A stretch of 64,000 nucleotides of DNA from NCBI GenBank assembly GCA_963575745.1, contig CAUYUJ010008557.1, positions 824,056 to 888,055 of the forward strand, written 5' to 3'. The translations under genes and the position numbers were made by a program. This document shows, in pieces, positions 20,476 to 29,537 of this stretch. The stretch comes from Prorocentrum cordatum. Taxonomy: Eukaryota > Sar > Dinophyceae > Prorocentrales > Prorocentraceae. Every line of letters begins with the position of its first letter. The stretch's first letter is position 1. The notes beneath the pieces are model-generated. The model did not search any database. It was given only the letters and a program-made list of their open reading frames with translations, and was not told where the DNA came from.

Positions 20476-23400
20476 GTGTTGGAGCATATCCACCGTGCGG
20501 TTCTACGATTTGGCAAGCCCCCGGCGGACCTCACCTCAGCAGGGGCCTTACGAGAGCTCCGCGTTAACCCAGGCTACTCCGTGACGAGCAGCCCCGTGGT
20601 TCTCATCAGCGAGGCCAATATAAACAGAGTTACCCTTCCTCCTGTCGGGTGGTCACCTGCTGGAATTTTGCAGCTGGGCGGCTCCGTCGGCGAAGCCATA
20701 GTTGATGAGCTGCATGCGCTACGGCGTCCTGACCCAGCACTTGCAGATACTTCCACACCTCCTCCCAGAATTTACCACGATCCTTATCTCCGTTCTCATC
20801 CTCGGCTTTATGCGCGCTTCCTGCTTCGCCTCAGTCAGTCTAACCTTGTGACGTGGAGGCGAGAGTGTACATCCTGCGTGGGAGTCTTCTTTGTGGCTAA
20901 AAAGAACGGTGACCTTCGTTTGATCCTCGACGGGCGTCAGGCAGGCGAGCATTTCGATGAGCGCCCTCACGTTGACTTAGCTACTGGGTCGGCGTTCTCG
21001 GCCCTGGAGGTTGACGGTGGGGGGCCTATCTATGTTGGGGAGACGGACATTGAGAATGCCTTCTATGGGATTCAGCTACCTCCGGAGTTCTGGCAGTTTT
21101 TCGGGCTACCTCGAGTACGAGCTGGGGTCCTAGGTATCACTACCGACAGCGCTGGAGGCCCCTTGAGGGCCAGCGACTGGGTTACCCCGTGCTTTACCGC
21201 CGTCCCAATGGGATGGAAACACAGTCTCTGGATCTGTCAGCGTATCATGGAGTTCCGGGCCCGCACCAACACGTTGGCCTCCCCCAGTCTGGCTTTTGAC
21301 GATGCGCACCTTCCTGTCCGTCTGGTTCGATCTTCCACGCAGGTATTACATACAGAGTACGTTGACAACTTCGTTGCCCTTGGCCTCTCGAAGGACCCCA
21401 CGTATGCCGTGACTGACTCCGTCGATCGCAGTCTCCGAGACGCTGGGTTTCGCACCCGCGGTCCGACGGTGTCGGCTGGAGGGGGTGTTCTCGGTTGGAC
21501 CTTCGACCAGGACGCCCCGACGATCGGGATCAGTCACCGCAAAGGCTGGCGGATACGACTAGGGTGTCCGGCTGTCGCAAACATGAAGTACGCCTCGGGG
21601 GATCTTGTCAGGGTCGTCGTGTCACACTTCACGTCTCGGGCTCTGCTGCGCCGTGAATTACTCTCATGTCTGCAGGCTTCGTATTCTTTCATCGAGTCGT
21701 CGGGCCACCACACGCGTGTTCTCTGGAGCTCAGTCAAACGGGAGCTTCGTTGGTGTGCCGCGCTGATCGCACTCGCTTTCCGCGACGTCAATGCCGCATG
21801 GTCCCCCATGGTCTACTGCACCGACGCGTCCTGGTGGGGCGCAGGGGTCGTCAGGGGCATCCGCAGCGTCCAGGAGGTCCAGCACGTGGGCCACTATACG
21901 GAGCGCTTGCGTTACTCAGCGGCCCACGAGGCCATCCTCAAGCCACGGGACTCGGCTCTGAAGTGTTCGGTCAGCGGCGGGGTCACCGCCTCCCCCCAGG
22001 ACTCCGAGATCCCGAAGGCCCCCTTCCCCGAGGTCCCAGAGTCGGTCTACGGCGGCGACTGGTCCCTCGTTATGTCCCAGAAGTGGTCCCACGAGGAGGC
22101 CCAGGTTGTCTTGGAGGCTCGGTCGCTCGTGCTCACCGTGAAGAACATAGTTCGGAACACTCAGAACTTCGGTTGCAAGCACCTGGTTTTGAACGATTGC
22201 ATGGCTCCCATTCTTGCGTTTACCAAGGGGCGATCGTCGAGCCCTGGGGTCCTACAGTGCTGCCGTCAGACGGCTGCCATGTTGCTGGCCTCTAACTCGT
22301 ATATCGCCTGGAGATGGGCCCCATCAGAATCCAATGCAGCCGATGCCGCTTCTCGAGGTCGGGCAGGAGCTTTCCGATTCAATGCTGCGCCGAATCCAGT
22401 TGCAGCACTCGGGCCCGCGGGGCTCGAGGTCCTCCGCGATGGCTTCCTCGGCGACAGCCGTGACGGCGGGCCCGCAGCTGGTGCCGTGCCCCCTGGGCGC
22501 CCACGCCGGGGGCCTGCCCCGCGCGGAGGTGGCGCCCAACCTCCCGGCGCCCTCCTCGCGGCGCCCATGCCGCGAGTGGGTGCCCCACGGCCCCGGCGCT
22601 CAGGAGGCGAGGGCCGCCAAGCGGGCGAGGGCCTTCCCTGCTGCCGCAGAGGCCCCACCGCCGCCAGGCGCCCCGACCTTCCTCGAGCTGCAGAGCGTCT
22701 CGCCGAAGGCCGCCCAGGACTACCAGACGCACGTGGCGGCGTTCTACCAGTGGGGCCAGGAGCGCCACCTGCTCAGCGACATCGCGACCTCGCTGAGGTC
22801 GGCGCCGGCGATCGACCTAGCCCTCGTGACGTACATGCACGAGAAGTTCTTCGCAGGCGAGCTCTCCTACGTGCCGACGAAGCTGATCGCGGGTCTCCGC
22901 TACTTCTGGACATACCCCAACGGAGCGCCCCTCGAGCTGCCCCGCAGCTTTCGCGCCTTGACGGGCTGGAAGCGCATGGTGCCCGCCCAGAGCCGCCTGC
23001 CGTACCCCTGGGTCGCCCTGTGCCTGTGCGTGCAGCACATGATTGCCGCGGGCCAGGTGATGGAGGCAGTGGCCAGCATCATCACCTTCACGTTCTACCT
23101 GCGCCCCAGCGAGTGCCTGCGTCTGCAGGGGAAGTTGATCACAGCTCCTGCCCAGGCGCCTCGCCGTGTGCAGGACGGCCAGGGCCAGATGTGGCCCCTC
23201 CTCCTGCACCCGCAAGAGGGCGGCGACACGTCCAAGACGGGCCGCGTGGACGAGAGCCTGCTAGCGGACAACCCCCTGTTCCCGTGGTTGCCGCAGGTGC
23301 TGGGCCTCCTGAAGGCCAAGTTCCCCCACTCGCTGGTCTTCAACTTCGGCCAGGCGCAGTGGGGCCGGGCCTTGAAGGGCGCGGCGCCCGCTTGCGGGCT

Positions 23401-24411
23401 CACTGCCCTGGGCGACCCGTGCCTGCACCGCCTCCGCCACGGAGGGGTGTCGCACGACCTCCTCTTCAAGGCTCGCACTCTCCTGAGCGCCAAGAAGCGC
23501 GGCCGCTGGGCCAGCGACCGCAGCCTAGCCCGCTACGAGCGGGGCGGGCGCATCAACGAGCAGCTGAGCCTCTTGTCCCAGGACATCCTCATCGCCGCCG
23601 ACCTGGCGGCCTCGAACATTGGCGTAACCCTCGTGAATGCCTTCCGCTCTTTGTGAAGCAGCGGGGCGTCCCCGCGGCCCTCGAGATCTTCGCTGGCTCC
23701 GGGCACCTGTCTGAGGTCTGGCGCCGATCCATGAGGTCGGCTGGCCACCCTGTTTTCGAGAGCGACATACGGCACGGGGTTGAGCATGACATGTGCAGTA
23801 AGGCCCTGGTCAAGCTTATTCGGGGCTGGGTCCGAGGTGGGCTCGTGACGGCCGTGTTCATGGGTACGCCGTGTAATTCCTTCTCTCTTGCACGGAACCG
23901 CCCTAACGGGCCCCCGACCCTCAGGGCGTCCGAGTACCCCGAGGGCCTCCCCAAGCTCTCAGACAGCTGCCGCAAAGAAGTCGACCTCGGAAGCTCCCTG
24001 TGCGCCGCGAGTTTCAGTATCTTCCGTGAGTGCCGTTTGCTTGGGTGCGCAGTGATCGTCGAGAACCCTGCGAGCTCTCATCTTTGGAGACAGCCCCAGG
24101 TCCTCAAGGTCCGGCAGCTTCCTGGTGTTTCAGAAGTGGTTTTCGACATGTGCGCTTTCGGCACCATCTGGATAAAATCTACCCGACTTCTTGGGTGTCA
24201 CGTTGATCTTCGACCACTGGATATTCGATGTAGAGGCAAAGGTGTATGTACGTTCACTGGCTCCCCGCATTTTACCCTGGAGATGAAAGGCTCCAAGATC
24301 GTATCAAAGCAGGCGGAGGTTTACCCCTTCTCTGTATGCCGAGCCATTGTGAGAATATTCCGTGCTGCTCTAGTGCAACAGCGTGCTAATAAACTTCGGC
24401 CTCATGTTTGA
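20476..24411 (+). CDS. DIRS RT-RNase H polyprotein frame, reopening as a methyltransferase-like domain
   Basis: One frame stays open for 1311 codons. Residues about 130-330 are the reverse transcriptase: CVGVFFVAKKNGDLRLILDGR, motif A ETDIENAFYGI with Asp near 190, and motif C EYVDNF near 295, with YVDN where most RTs have YxDD. About 445-625 are RNase H: YCTDASWWGAG, EEAQVVLEARSLV, VLNDCMAPILAF, WAPSESNAADAASR. From about 640 to 1055 this frame is only Pro/Arg/Ala-rich because the real coding is the recombinase in the next frame (22214-23656). It becomes meaningful again at about 1060-1311, the methyltransferase-like domain. Frameshifting or separate initiation must connect the parts. The RT may start slightly upstream of the ATG chosen. 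Confidence 0.75.
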   Translation: MLEHIHRAVLRFGKPPADLTSAGALRELRVNPGYSVTSSPVVLISEANINRVTLPPVGWSPAGILQLGGSVGEAIVDELHALRRPDPALADTSTPPPRIYHDPYLRSHPRLYARFLLRLSQSNLVTWRRECTSCVGVFFVAKKNGDLRLILDGRQAGEHFDERPHVDLATGSAFSALEVDGGGPIYVGETDIENAFYGIQLPPEFWQFFGLPRVRAGVLGITTDSAGGPLRASDWVTPCFTAVPMGWKHSLWICQRIMEFRARTNTLASPSLAFDDAHLPVRLVRSSTQVLHTEYVDNFVALGLSKDPTYAVTDSVDRSLRDAGFRTRGPTVSAGGGVLGWTFDQDAPTIGISHRKGWRIRLGCPAVANMKYASGDLVRVVVSHFTSRALLRRELLSCLQASYSFIESSGHHTRVLWSSVKRELRWCAALIALAFRDVNAAWSPMVYCTDASWWGAGVVRGIRSVQEVQHVGHYTERLRYSAAHEAILKPRDSALKCSVSGGVTASPQDSEIPKAPFPEVPESVYGGDWSLVMSQKWSHEEAQVVLEARSLVLTVKNIVRNTQNFGCKHLVLNDCMAPILAFTKGRSSSPGVLQCCRQTAAMLLASNSYIAWRWAPSESNAADAASRGRAGAFRFNAAPNPVAALGPAGLEVLRDGFLGDSRDGGPAAGAVPPGRPRRGPAPRGGGAQPPGALLAAPMPRVGAPRPRRSGGEGRQAGEGLPCCRRGPTAARRPDLPRAAERLAEGRPGLPDARGGVLPVGPGAPPAQRHRDLAEVGAGDRPSPRDVHAREVLRRRALLRADEADRGSPLLLDIPQRSAPRAAPQLSRLDGLEAHGARPEPPAVPLGRPVPVRAAHDCRGPGDGGSGQHHHLHVLPAPQRVPASAGEVDHSSCPGASPCAGRPGPDVAPPPAPARGRRHVQDGPRGREPASGQPPVPVVAAGAGPPEGQVPPLAGLQLRPGAVGPGLEGRGARLRAHCPGRPVPAPPPPRRGVARPPLQGSHSPERQEARPLGQRPQPSPLRAGRAHQRAAEPLVPGHPHRRRPGGLEHWRNPRECLPLFVKQRGVPAALEIFAGSGHLSEVWRRSMRSAGHPVFESDIRHGVEHDMCSKALVKLIRGWVRGGLVTAVFMGTPCNSFSLARNRPNGPPTLRASEYPEGLPKLSDSCRKEVDLGSSLCAASFSIFRECRLLGCAVIVENPASSHLWRQPQVLKVRQLPGVSEVVFDMCAFGTIWIKSTRLLGCHVDLRPLDIRCRGKGVCTFTGSPHFTLEMKGSKIVSKQAEVYPFSVCRAIVRIFRAALVQQRANKLRPHV
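22214..23656 (+). CDS. DIRS tyrosine recombinase
   Basis: An ORF of up to 480 residues in the +1 frame relative to RT-RNase H. The true start is uncertain; an internal Met near residue 75 (MASSATAV) is an alternative. The N-terminal part carries a SAM-like core-binding region (KAAQDYQTHVAAFYQWGQER, LRYFWTYP). The catalytic domain has FYLRPSECLRL (first Arg, about residue 297), HRLRHGGVSHDLL (His-x-x-Arg, about 405), GRW (about 431) and a Tyr at RSLARYERGG (about 441). All catalytic residues of a tyrosine recombinase appear present. Its role would be to integrate the circular DNA copy. It overlaps RNase H upstream and ends exactly where the methyltransferase-like frame resumes. Confidence 0.75.
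   Translation: MRLPRGDRRALGSYSAAVRRLPCCWPLTRISPGDGPHQNPMQPMPLLEVGQELSDSMLRRIQLQHSGPRGSRSSAMASSATAVTAGPQLVPCPLGAHAGGLPRAEVAPNLPAPSSRRPCREWVPHGPGAQEARAAKRARAFPAAAEAPPPPGAPTFLELQSVSPKAAQDYQTHVAAFYQWGQERHLLSDIATSLRSAPAIDLALVTYMHEKFFAGELSYVPTKLIAGLRYFWTYPNGAPLELPRSFRALTGWKRMVPAQSRLPYPWVALCLCVQHMIAAGQVMEAVASIITFTFYLRPSECLRLQGKLITAPAQAPRRVQDGQGQMWPLLLHPQEGGDTSKTGRVDESLLADNPLFPWLPQVLGLLKAKFPHSLVFNFGQAQWGRALKGAAPACGLTALGDPCLHRLRHGGVSHDLLFKARTLLSAKKRGRWASDRSLARYERGGRINEQLSLLSQDILIAADLAASNIGVTLVNAFRSL
23657..24411 (+). other. C5-methyltransferase-like domain of the DIRS element
   Basis: The last about 250 codons of the 20476-24411 frame. AALEIFAGSGHLSEV resembles motif I (AdoMet binding, DLFAGxGG) of cytosine-5 methyltransferases, VFMGTPCNSFSLAR resembles motif IV (GPPCQxFS, with the catalytic Cys), and AVIVENPASSHLW resembles motif VI (ENV). 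The length is short for a full C5 enzyme and a target-recognition region is not evident. Known PAT/DIRS elements carry an adenine-type methyltransferase with a different (D/N)PPY motif, so a Pro-Cys domain here is notable. Activity is not proven. Confidence 0.55.
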
Positions 24412-24464
24412 GTCCAGAACGGTGTTCGCGGAGGTTTTCCTGTTCCTGGGCTTTACACTGGTTC

Positions 24465-24584
24465 GGATTTTATACAGTACTGTTTCCTGATATGTACGTT
24501 GTCCCCTCCCCTGCAGTCTCGGGGGCAAGCACATCCCAAGACAGATCGTGTCCCTGGCGACGGAGAAAACATTTGGCCATGCAT
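24465..24584 (+). repeat. Split direct repeat B1
   Basis: GGATTTTATACAGTACTGTT to TTTGGCCATGCAT, 120 bp, about 96 percent identical to B2. It abuts A2. Confidence 0.9.
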
Positions 24585-24666
24585 TCGACTACTTCAGTAA
24601 GGGTTTGCTTGGAAGAGAGTTGCAGAGTGCGCCGCCCTGCCGCAACCGCGGGGCTCAAGCTTTCAC
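24585..24666 (+). repeat. Split direct repeat A2
   Basis: Identical copy of A1 (18058-18139), lying between B1 and B2 as expected for PAT/Ngaro elements. Confidence 0.9.
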
Positions 24667-24712
24667 CCAACCCTCCCTCCCTTCTGTAAAGCTGGCCGAG
24701 GCATTGGCAGGC

Positions 24713-24832
24713 GGATTTTATACAGTACTGTTTTCTGATCTGTACGTTGTCCCCTCTCCTGCAGTCTCGGGGGCAAGCACATCCCAACACAGATCGTGTC
24801 CCTGGCGACGGAGAAAACATCTGGCCATGCAT
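24713..24832 (+). repeat. Split direct repeat B2
   Basis: Second B copy; five substitutions against B1. It marks the right end of the element, directly against a TCC tract. Confidence 0.9.
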
Positions 24833-25190
24833 CCTCCTCCTCCTCCTCTTCTCCTCCTCCTCCTCCTCCTCCTCCTCCTCCTCCTCCTCCACTTCGCCTC
24901 CCCCTCCCCTTCCACTTCCTCTCCTCCTCCTCCTCCTTCTCCTCCTCTTCGCCTTTCCCTCCTCTTCCATTTCCTCTCCTCCTCCTCGTCCTCGTCCTCC
25001 TCCGTTTCCTCCTCCTCCGTTTCCCCCTCCTCCTCCGCCTCCGCCTCCTCCTCCTCCTCCGCCTCCTCCTCCTCCTCCTCCTCCTCCTCCTACTCCTGCC
25101 CCCCTTTTCTCCTCCCACCTCCTCTTTTTTCTGCCTCCTCCTGCCTCCCCTTTTCTCCTCCTGCCTCCCCTTTTCTCCTCCTGCCTCTCT
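24833..25190. repeat. TCC/CTCC microsatellite
   Basis: About 360 bp of pyrimidine-only repeat beginning at the exact end of B2. Confidence 0.9.
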
Positions 25191-26477
25191 ATCCTGCCTC
25201 ATTTGACTTGCGTGGCGATTGCTTTCCAGTGGGGGGGGTGTCCGCCTGGCAGCGGGCTGCTGCTGCTTCGCTGCGCCGATGGTGCCGACCTCTTTGTGGT
25301 CTTGCGGTCCGGTCGCGATTCGTGTCGGCCATGTCGGATCCAGTCTATTGGGGCTACCGTGCAAATCGCGAGTACACCGCTTGCTGCTGCTCTTATGAAC
25401 AGCGTTCTGGCGTGCGTCACGGTTTCGCGCAACTGAGTCGGTGGGCCGCGTCGTGCGAATTCAGTTGGTGTTGCCATATTACTTAGTCGAGGTTGCGAAG
25501 AGTTCCCTGCCCTCTCCGGTTGATTGAGTACTGCATGCGTCACATGGTTGGACGCTGGTCCATGCTGATTTGGGACGCATGTTGCTTGCTTCGCACACTC
25601 ACGCAGCGGGCGTAATATGATCATAGTTCTTGTCGTGAGACCGTGCATGGGAGACGACCTGGTTTCAGGTGCTCGGTTGCGCTTGGCGGGTGCGGCATAC
25701 TTGATGAAGGTTCCCGTGATCGTGTCGTTCAGTTCGCTGCGGTGTGTTTCGGGTGTCGTGGTTGTCAACGTTCTTGCTGCACGGATCGCCTTCTCAGTCT
25801 CCAATGTGCCGACCTTGGAGGACGCGCTCGCGCTATGTTCGTTCACCCTCTTCCAGTTTCGTTGCCGCGATGATGACTACAGTCGTGCGCTGTTGCAGCC
25901 GAGGTCCTGCGTTGCCGCCCCCAACGCGTTATTTCTTTCATTTGGTCGAATTTCTCTGGGTCATGGGGTGTGAGCGTGTCGAGTTACAATCTCTGTTGCT
26001 CACCGATTTTGATTTCCGCTTTCGTGGTGGGCGACGTGTTTTACCAGCTTTGGGTACAGAATGTCGCTTCGTGAATGACGTGCCATGGAGTGTAGCCGGC
26101 GCGTCGCGAGGCCTGCCCGTTGCTAGCGCGGGCAGCCGTGCGCGGATTGATGTGGCGTGCGTTTCGCTTGCAAAAGCGTGTGTGTATGTGTGTGTGCGCG
26201 TGTGTGTGTGTGTGTGTGTGTGCTCGGAGGCGGTGGTTTGCAAGGTCTTCATCTCCCTGTGGGTCTTCAGCTCTCGGCATTGCTCGCTTTGAATGCACGT
26301 CTCGTTCGTTACCCATACCTCCGCTTCCCTGGCCGCTCGCCTTTGCCCGCCCCTTACCCAGGATTCTCCGGCTTTAGCTCGAGTGTTGTCGCCACTCGTG
26401 TTTTCCCGCCATATTCGCCGCGATCGTTCTGCACATCGCCAGAAGAGTCAAAGTGTGAACGTGTGTGCGTGTGCGTG
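25191..26477. other. No gene seen; contains a TG tract
   Basis: No reading frame with convincing composition. (TG)n at about 26178-26222. Sequence character is less G+C-rich than the neighbours. Confidence 0.4.
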
Positions 26478-26543
26478 TTCGGCCATTTTTGGCTCAAACC
26501 ATTTTGGCTCAAGCCATTTTGGCTCAAGGCTCAAGGCCTCAAG
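26478..26543 (+). promoter_or_regulatory. Tandem array of spliced-leader relicts
   Basis: A leader-like unit (GGCCATTTTTGGCTCAAA, 26481-26498) is followed without a gap by CCATTTTGGCTCAAG (26499-26513) and again CCATTTTGGCTCAAG (26514-26528), then remnants GCTCAAG (26529-26535) and GCCTCAAG (26536-26543). Units of exactly 15 bases are what results when the AG at position 6-7 of an older leader serves as acceptor in the next trans-splicing round. At least three and perhaps five rounds are recorded. Confidence 0.9.
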
Positions 26544-27857
26544 CGAACCGGCCCCAGCGCCCGGGCCCCGCGCGTAAGGTAATCCGCGCGCGTGGCCGCT
26601 GCCGATGCCGGGCGGCCGTGGCGGCGGGCGTGGGGGCAACGCCCAAACGCCATGGGTGCACCATCCAGAAGCAGCTGAAGCACGCGGGTCGTCCTGCTGG
26701 GGCGGCGCGGCGCTCGCGCTCGCAAGGGCGGCAGCCGCCAGCGCAGCGCGATGGCGCGGCTGGCGAGCCCAGGGGGGCCCGCAAGCCGACCTGGAGCTGC
26801 GCATGCGGGACAGCCGGCAACTTCGGCTGGCGCACCACCTGCCGCGGATGCGGCCGGCAGGCGCCGCGGACGGAGCCCTCGGTGCGGGTGGTGCGCCCGG
26901 GCACGGCTCCGGCGGGGCCGCCGACGCTGGCGCCTTGGGCAGGGCTCCGAGCCGGAGCCGGCACGCGCCCCGCGACCGCGGAGGCGGCAGGGCAGCTGCC
27001 GCAGCCTCCGGCCACCCAGGCAGCCGCGGCCGATGCCCTTCCGCCGTTGACAGCGGCGGCCGCCGCACCGGGGGACCTTGCGGGCATCAAGGCTCGCATA
27101 GCCGCTCTCCGCCCCTTTCCCGAGTGGGCGCAGGAGGTGGCACGGCTCGAGGCCGCGGCGGCCGGGCTGCAGGAGGCGGAGCGCGCGCGCCGCCCGCCCT
27201 CTCGAGCGCCGCCTGCAGTCCGCTCAGGACTCGCGGCGGAACCGCGTCGAAGCGGCGCGGCGCGCTCAGGAGTCCGCGGCGGCGGCTCGGACCGCGGCCG
27301 AAGAGGCTCAGCGTGTCGCCGAGGCGGAGGACACCCGCGTTTCTCAGGCCATCGCCGAGGCGCAGGCCGCGTAGCAGGCGCTGGCCGCGGTGCAGGCGGA
27401 GGTGGCAGCAGCAGGCGCGACGGCGTGCCCGGCCGCCGCCGCTGGCGTCGCGGGACTCGGTGGTGCCTTCGCGGCCGTCGCCGCCGCCGCCGCTCAGAAA
27501 GGGGCAGACGGCCTCGTGCAGCAGCTGCGGGCCGTGCTGCTGGCCCCGGGGCCCGTGGGCCCTGCAGCTGCCGGTGGTGCGGCGGAGGGCCCGGGCGCCG
27601 CCGTCGACTCCGCGATGCCCGAAGCCGATGGCGCAGCCGCGGAGGCGGCATCGGGCGGAGCTCCTGCTGCCGCCGCCGCTCCCGGCGATGCGCCGCCAGG
27701 GGGCCCAGGCGCCGAAGCCGCCGCTACACCCGGCGCCGTGCCGCCTGGCAGCGGAATTGGCGGCGCTGCAGACCGTGGGGCCGCGCCCAGATCGTGGCGC
27801 GAGGTTGCTTCCGCACACCACGTTGCGGAGGCCGGGCGGCAGGTCACACTCCTGTGA
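26478..27857 (+). pseudogene. LINE-C ORF1 (zinc finger, coiled coil), broken
   Basis: Behind the tandem leader relicts, the first frame reads TWSCACGTAGNFGWRTTCRGCG, a RanBP2-type zinc finger (W-x-C-x-C-...-N-...-C-x2-C; about 26790-26860), then helical segments (IKARIAALRPFPEWAQEVARLEAAAAGLQEAERAR). Near 27175-27200 the coding moves to another frame (RRLQSAQDSRRNRVEAARRA, AEEAQRVAEAEDTRVSQAIA), which meets an in-frame TAG at 27372 and then continues through an Ala/Pro-rich tail to SWREVASAHHVAEAGRQV, stop 27855-27857. So at least one frameshift and one stop. A similar finger occurs at the 5' end of LINE-D. No endonuclease or RT follows. Confidence 0.65.
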
Positions 27858-28290
27858 TGTGCACAACTAGTTCTGGTAGTTGTGGGGAAGTTGTGGGTCT
27901 CAACTTGATAATAACTTGGCCATGTTAACTTGTTCTGCCAGATCTTAACTTGATCTTCCCGATCTTAACTGGATCTGCCAGATCTTACATAATTGAGCGA
28001 TGCCAGTTGTGGCAGATACGGAAGTTAGTTTTTGGTGTGAAGCGGTTTTTGCAGCGTGTAAGTTACGGTGAAGTTAGGTTATGGAGTGGTTCTAGTTGTG
28101 GAAGGTGCGTTCTAGTCAATTTTGGTTTGTTGTACTACTTGCTTTCATTATTTGTGAGAACGTGCGTTGCGAACATAGATGTTATACAATTTCTTAGTTT
28201 AAACAGGAACATGCGTTATGTCTGTTCCGCATAGCCTTGTATGTTGTTTCTCGAGCGCTTTGCGATGCATTCAATCATGCGCTTCGTGCC
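27858..28290. other. A+T-richer spacer with a 22-bp short tandem
   Basis: TCTGCCAGATCTTAACTTGA-type units recur three times with about 20-22-bp spacing (27930-27995). No gene seen. Confidence 0.5.
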
Positions 28291-29263
28291 CCCCTCGTCT
28301 CCTCCTTCTCCTCCTTCTCCTCCTTCGCCTTCTCTTCCTTCCAACGTACCACGTTCCTCCTCCTCCGTCTCCTCCTTCTCCTCCTCCTCCTCCTCCTCCT
28401 CCTCCTCCTCCTCCTCCTCCTCCTTATCCTGCTTCTCCTCCTCCTCCTGGAGCCTGGAGCGTGAACGTCTGTATTTCCTCCAGGATGACGAGGAGGAGGA
28501 GGAGGAGGATGAGGAGGAGCTCCCCCCCCTCCCTTCTCCTCCCTTCCTCCTCCTCCTCCTCCTCCCCCTCCTCCTCCCTCCTCCTCCTCCTCCTCCTCCT
28601 CCTCCTCCTCCTCCTCCTCCCCTCCCCCTCCTCCCCCTCCTCCCCCTCCTCCTTCTCCTCCTCCTTCTCCTCCTCCTCCTCCTCCTTCCCTCTCCTCCTC
28701 GCCCCCCTCATCATTCCCCCAATGCGCCCTTAACGCCCCCCCATTCTCTTGCCAGTCCTCCTCCTCCTGCTCCCTCCTCCCACCTCCTCCTCCTCCTCCT
28801 CTCCTCCTCCTCCTCCTCCTCCTCCTCCTCCTCCTCCTCCTCCTCCTCCTCCTCCTCCCTCGTCTGTCTGCTTGTTCTTCGTCCCTCCACATCCCTTCTC
28901 CTCCCCCTCCCTCCTCCTCCCTCCACATCCCTTCTCCTCGGCGCTCATTTTGCCTCGTCCTCCTCCGGAGGAGGAGGGAGGAGGAGGAGGAGGAGGAGGG
29001 GGGGGGAGGGGGGGGGGAGGCAGGAGGAGGAGGAGGAGGAGGAGGAGGAGGAGGAGGAGGAGGAGGAGAGAGGAGGACGGAGGAGGAGGGGGAGGAGGAG
29101 GAGGGAGGAGGAGGAGGAGGAGGAGGGGGGGAGGAGCAGGAGGAGGAGAAGAGGAGGATGAACAGGGAGGAGGAGGGAGGATGAAGGAGGAAGGGAGGAG
29201 GAGGAGGAGGAGGAGGAGGAGGAGGAGGAGGAGCAGCAGCAGCAGCAGCAGGAGGCGGAGGAA
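28291..29263. repeat. TCC tract then GGA tract: outer left arm of a giant palindrome
   Basis: 28300-28970 is almost all pyrimidine and 28975-29262 almost all purine, joined at CCTCCTCCGGAGGAGGAGG. Unique markers inside (ATGCGCCCTTAACGCCCCCC at 28718; CGTCTGTCTGCTTGTTCTTC at 28860; CCCTTCTCCTCGGCGCTC at 28928) recur in inverse orientation and order at 36994-37218. It reads in any frame as poly-Ser/Pro/Leu or Arg/Gly/Glu, which is not coding. Confidence 0.85.
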
Positions 29264-29537
29264 TGGAATGGAATGCCCAAAAGGGGAAGTGCACAGCACT
29301 AAGGTCTGAACAAATCAGAGTGATTAACCAGACTGTCTGGCTTCCTTACAGCGTATACGGTCCATCAGAGCCGCCATCCGTTGCTCGTGGTTGGGTGCTT
29401 CCCTGGAGGCCGAGAACCTGACTGGCACCACCGTAAAGTCAGGCACACGCTCCGAGGTGGCCGACACGACCGAGGAGGCGAGCGACGGGAGGCCAACACT
29501 ACGTCCCAAGAGCACCCGTACTCTACGGTTCGGCGGC

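Larger units (their letters stand above)
18058..24832 (+). mobile_element. Complete DIRS-order (PAT/Ngaro-like) tyrosine-recombinase retrotransposon
   Basis: A 6.8-kb element with split direct repeats in the order A1 (18058-18139), ORFs, B1 (24465-24584), A2 (24585-24666), B2 (24713-24832). This layout is known for PAT and Ngaro elements, which integrate through a circular intermediate using a tyrosine recombinase instead of a DDE integrase. A1 and A2 are identical and B1/B2 differ at about five of 120 bases. The reading frames are open throughout. Both facts indicate a recent, perhaps active, copy. It encodes a membrane protein, Gag, RT-RNase H, recombinase and a methyltransferase-like domain. 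Confidence 0.85.

Noticed and set aside
22450-23640. Pro/Arg/Ala-rich protein segment in the RT frame as a real domain.
   Set aside because: The recombinase in the next frame accounts for the sequence; the outer frame looks like G+C-driven translation, though its openness is listed as a finding.
28241-29309. Very long Ser/Pro, Leu, Arg/Gly and Glu-rich ORFs on both strands (also at 35097-37522).
   Set aside because: GGA/TCC repeats leave all frames open; no protein-like composition.
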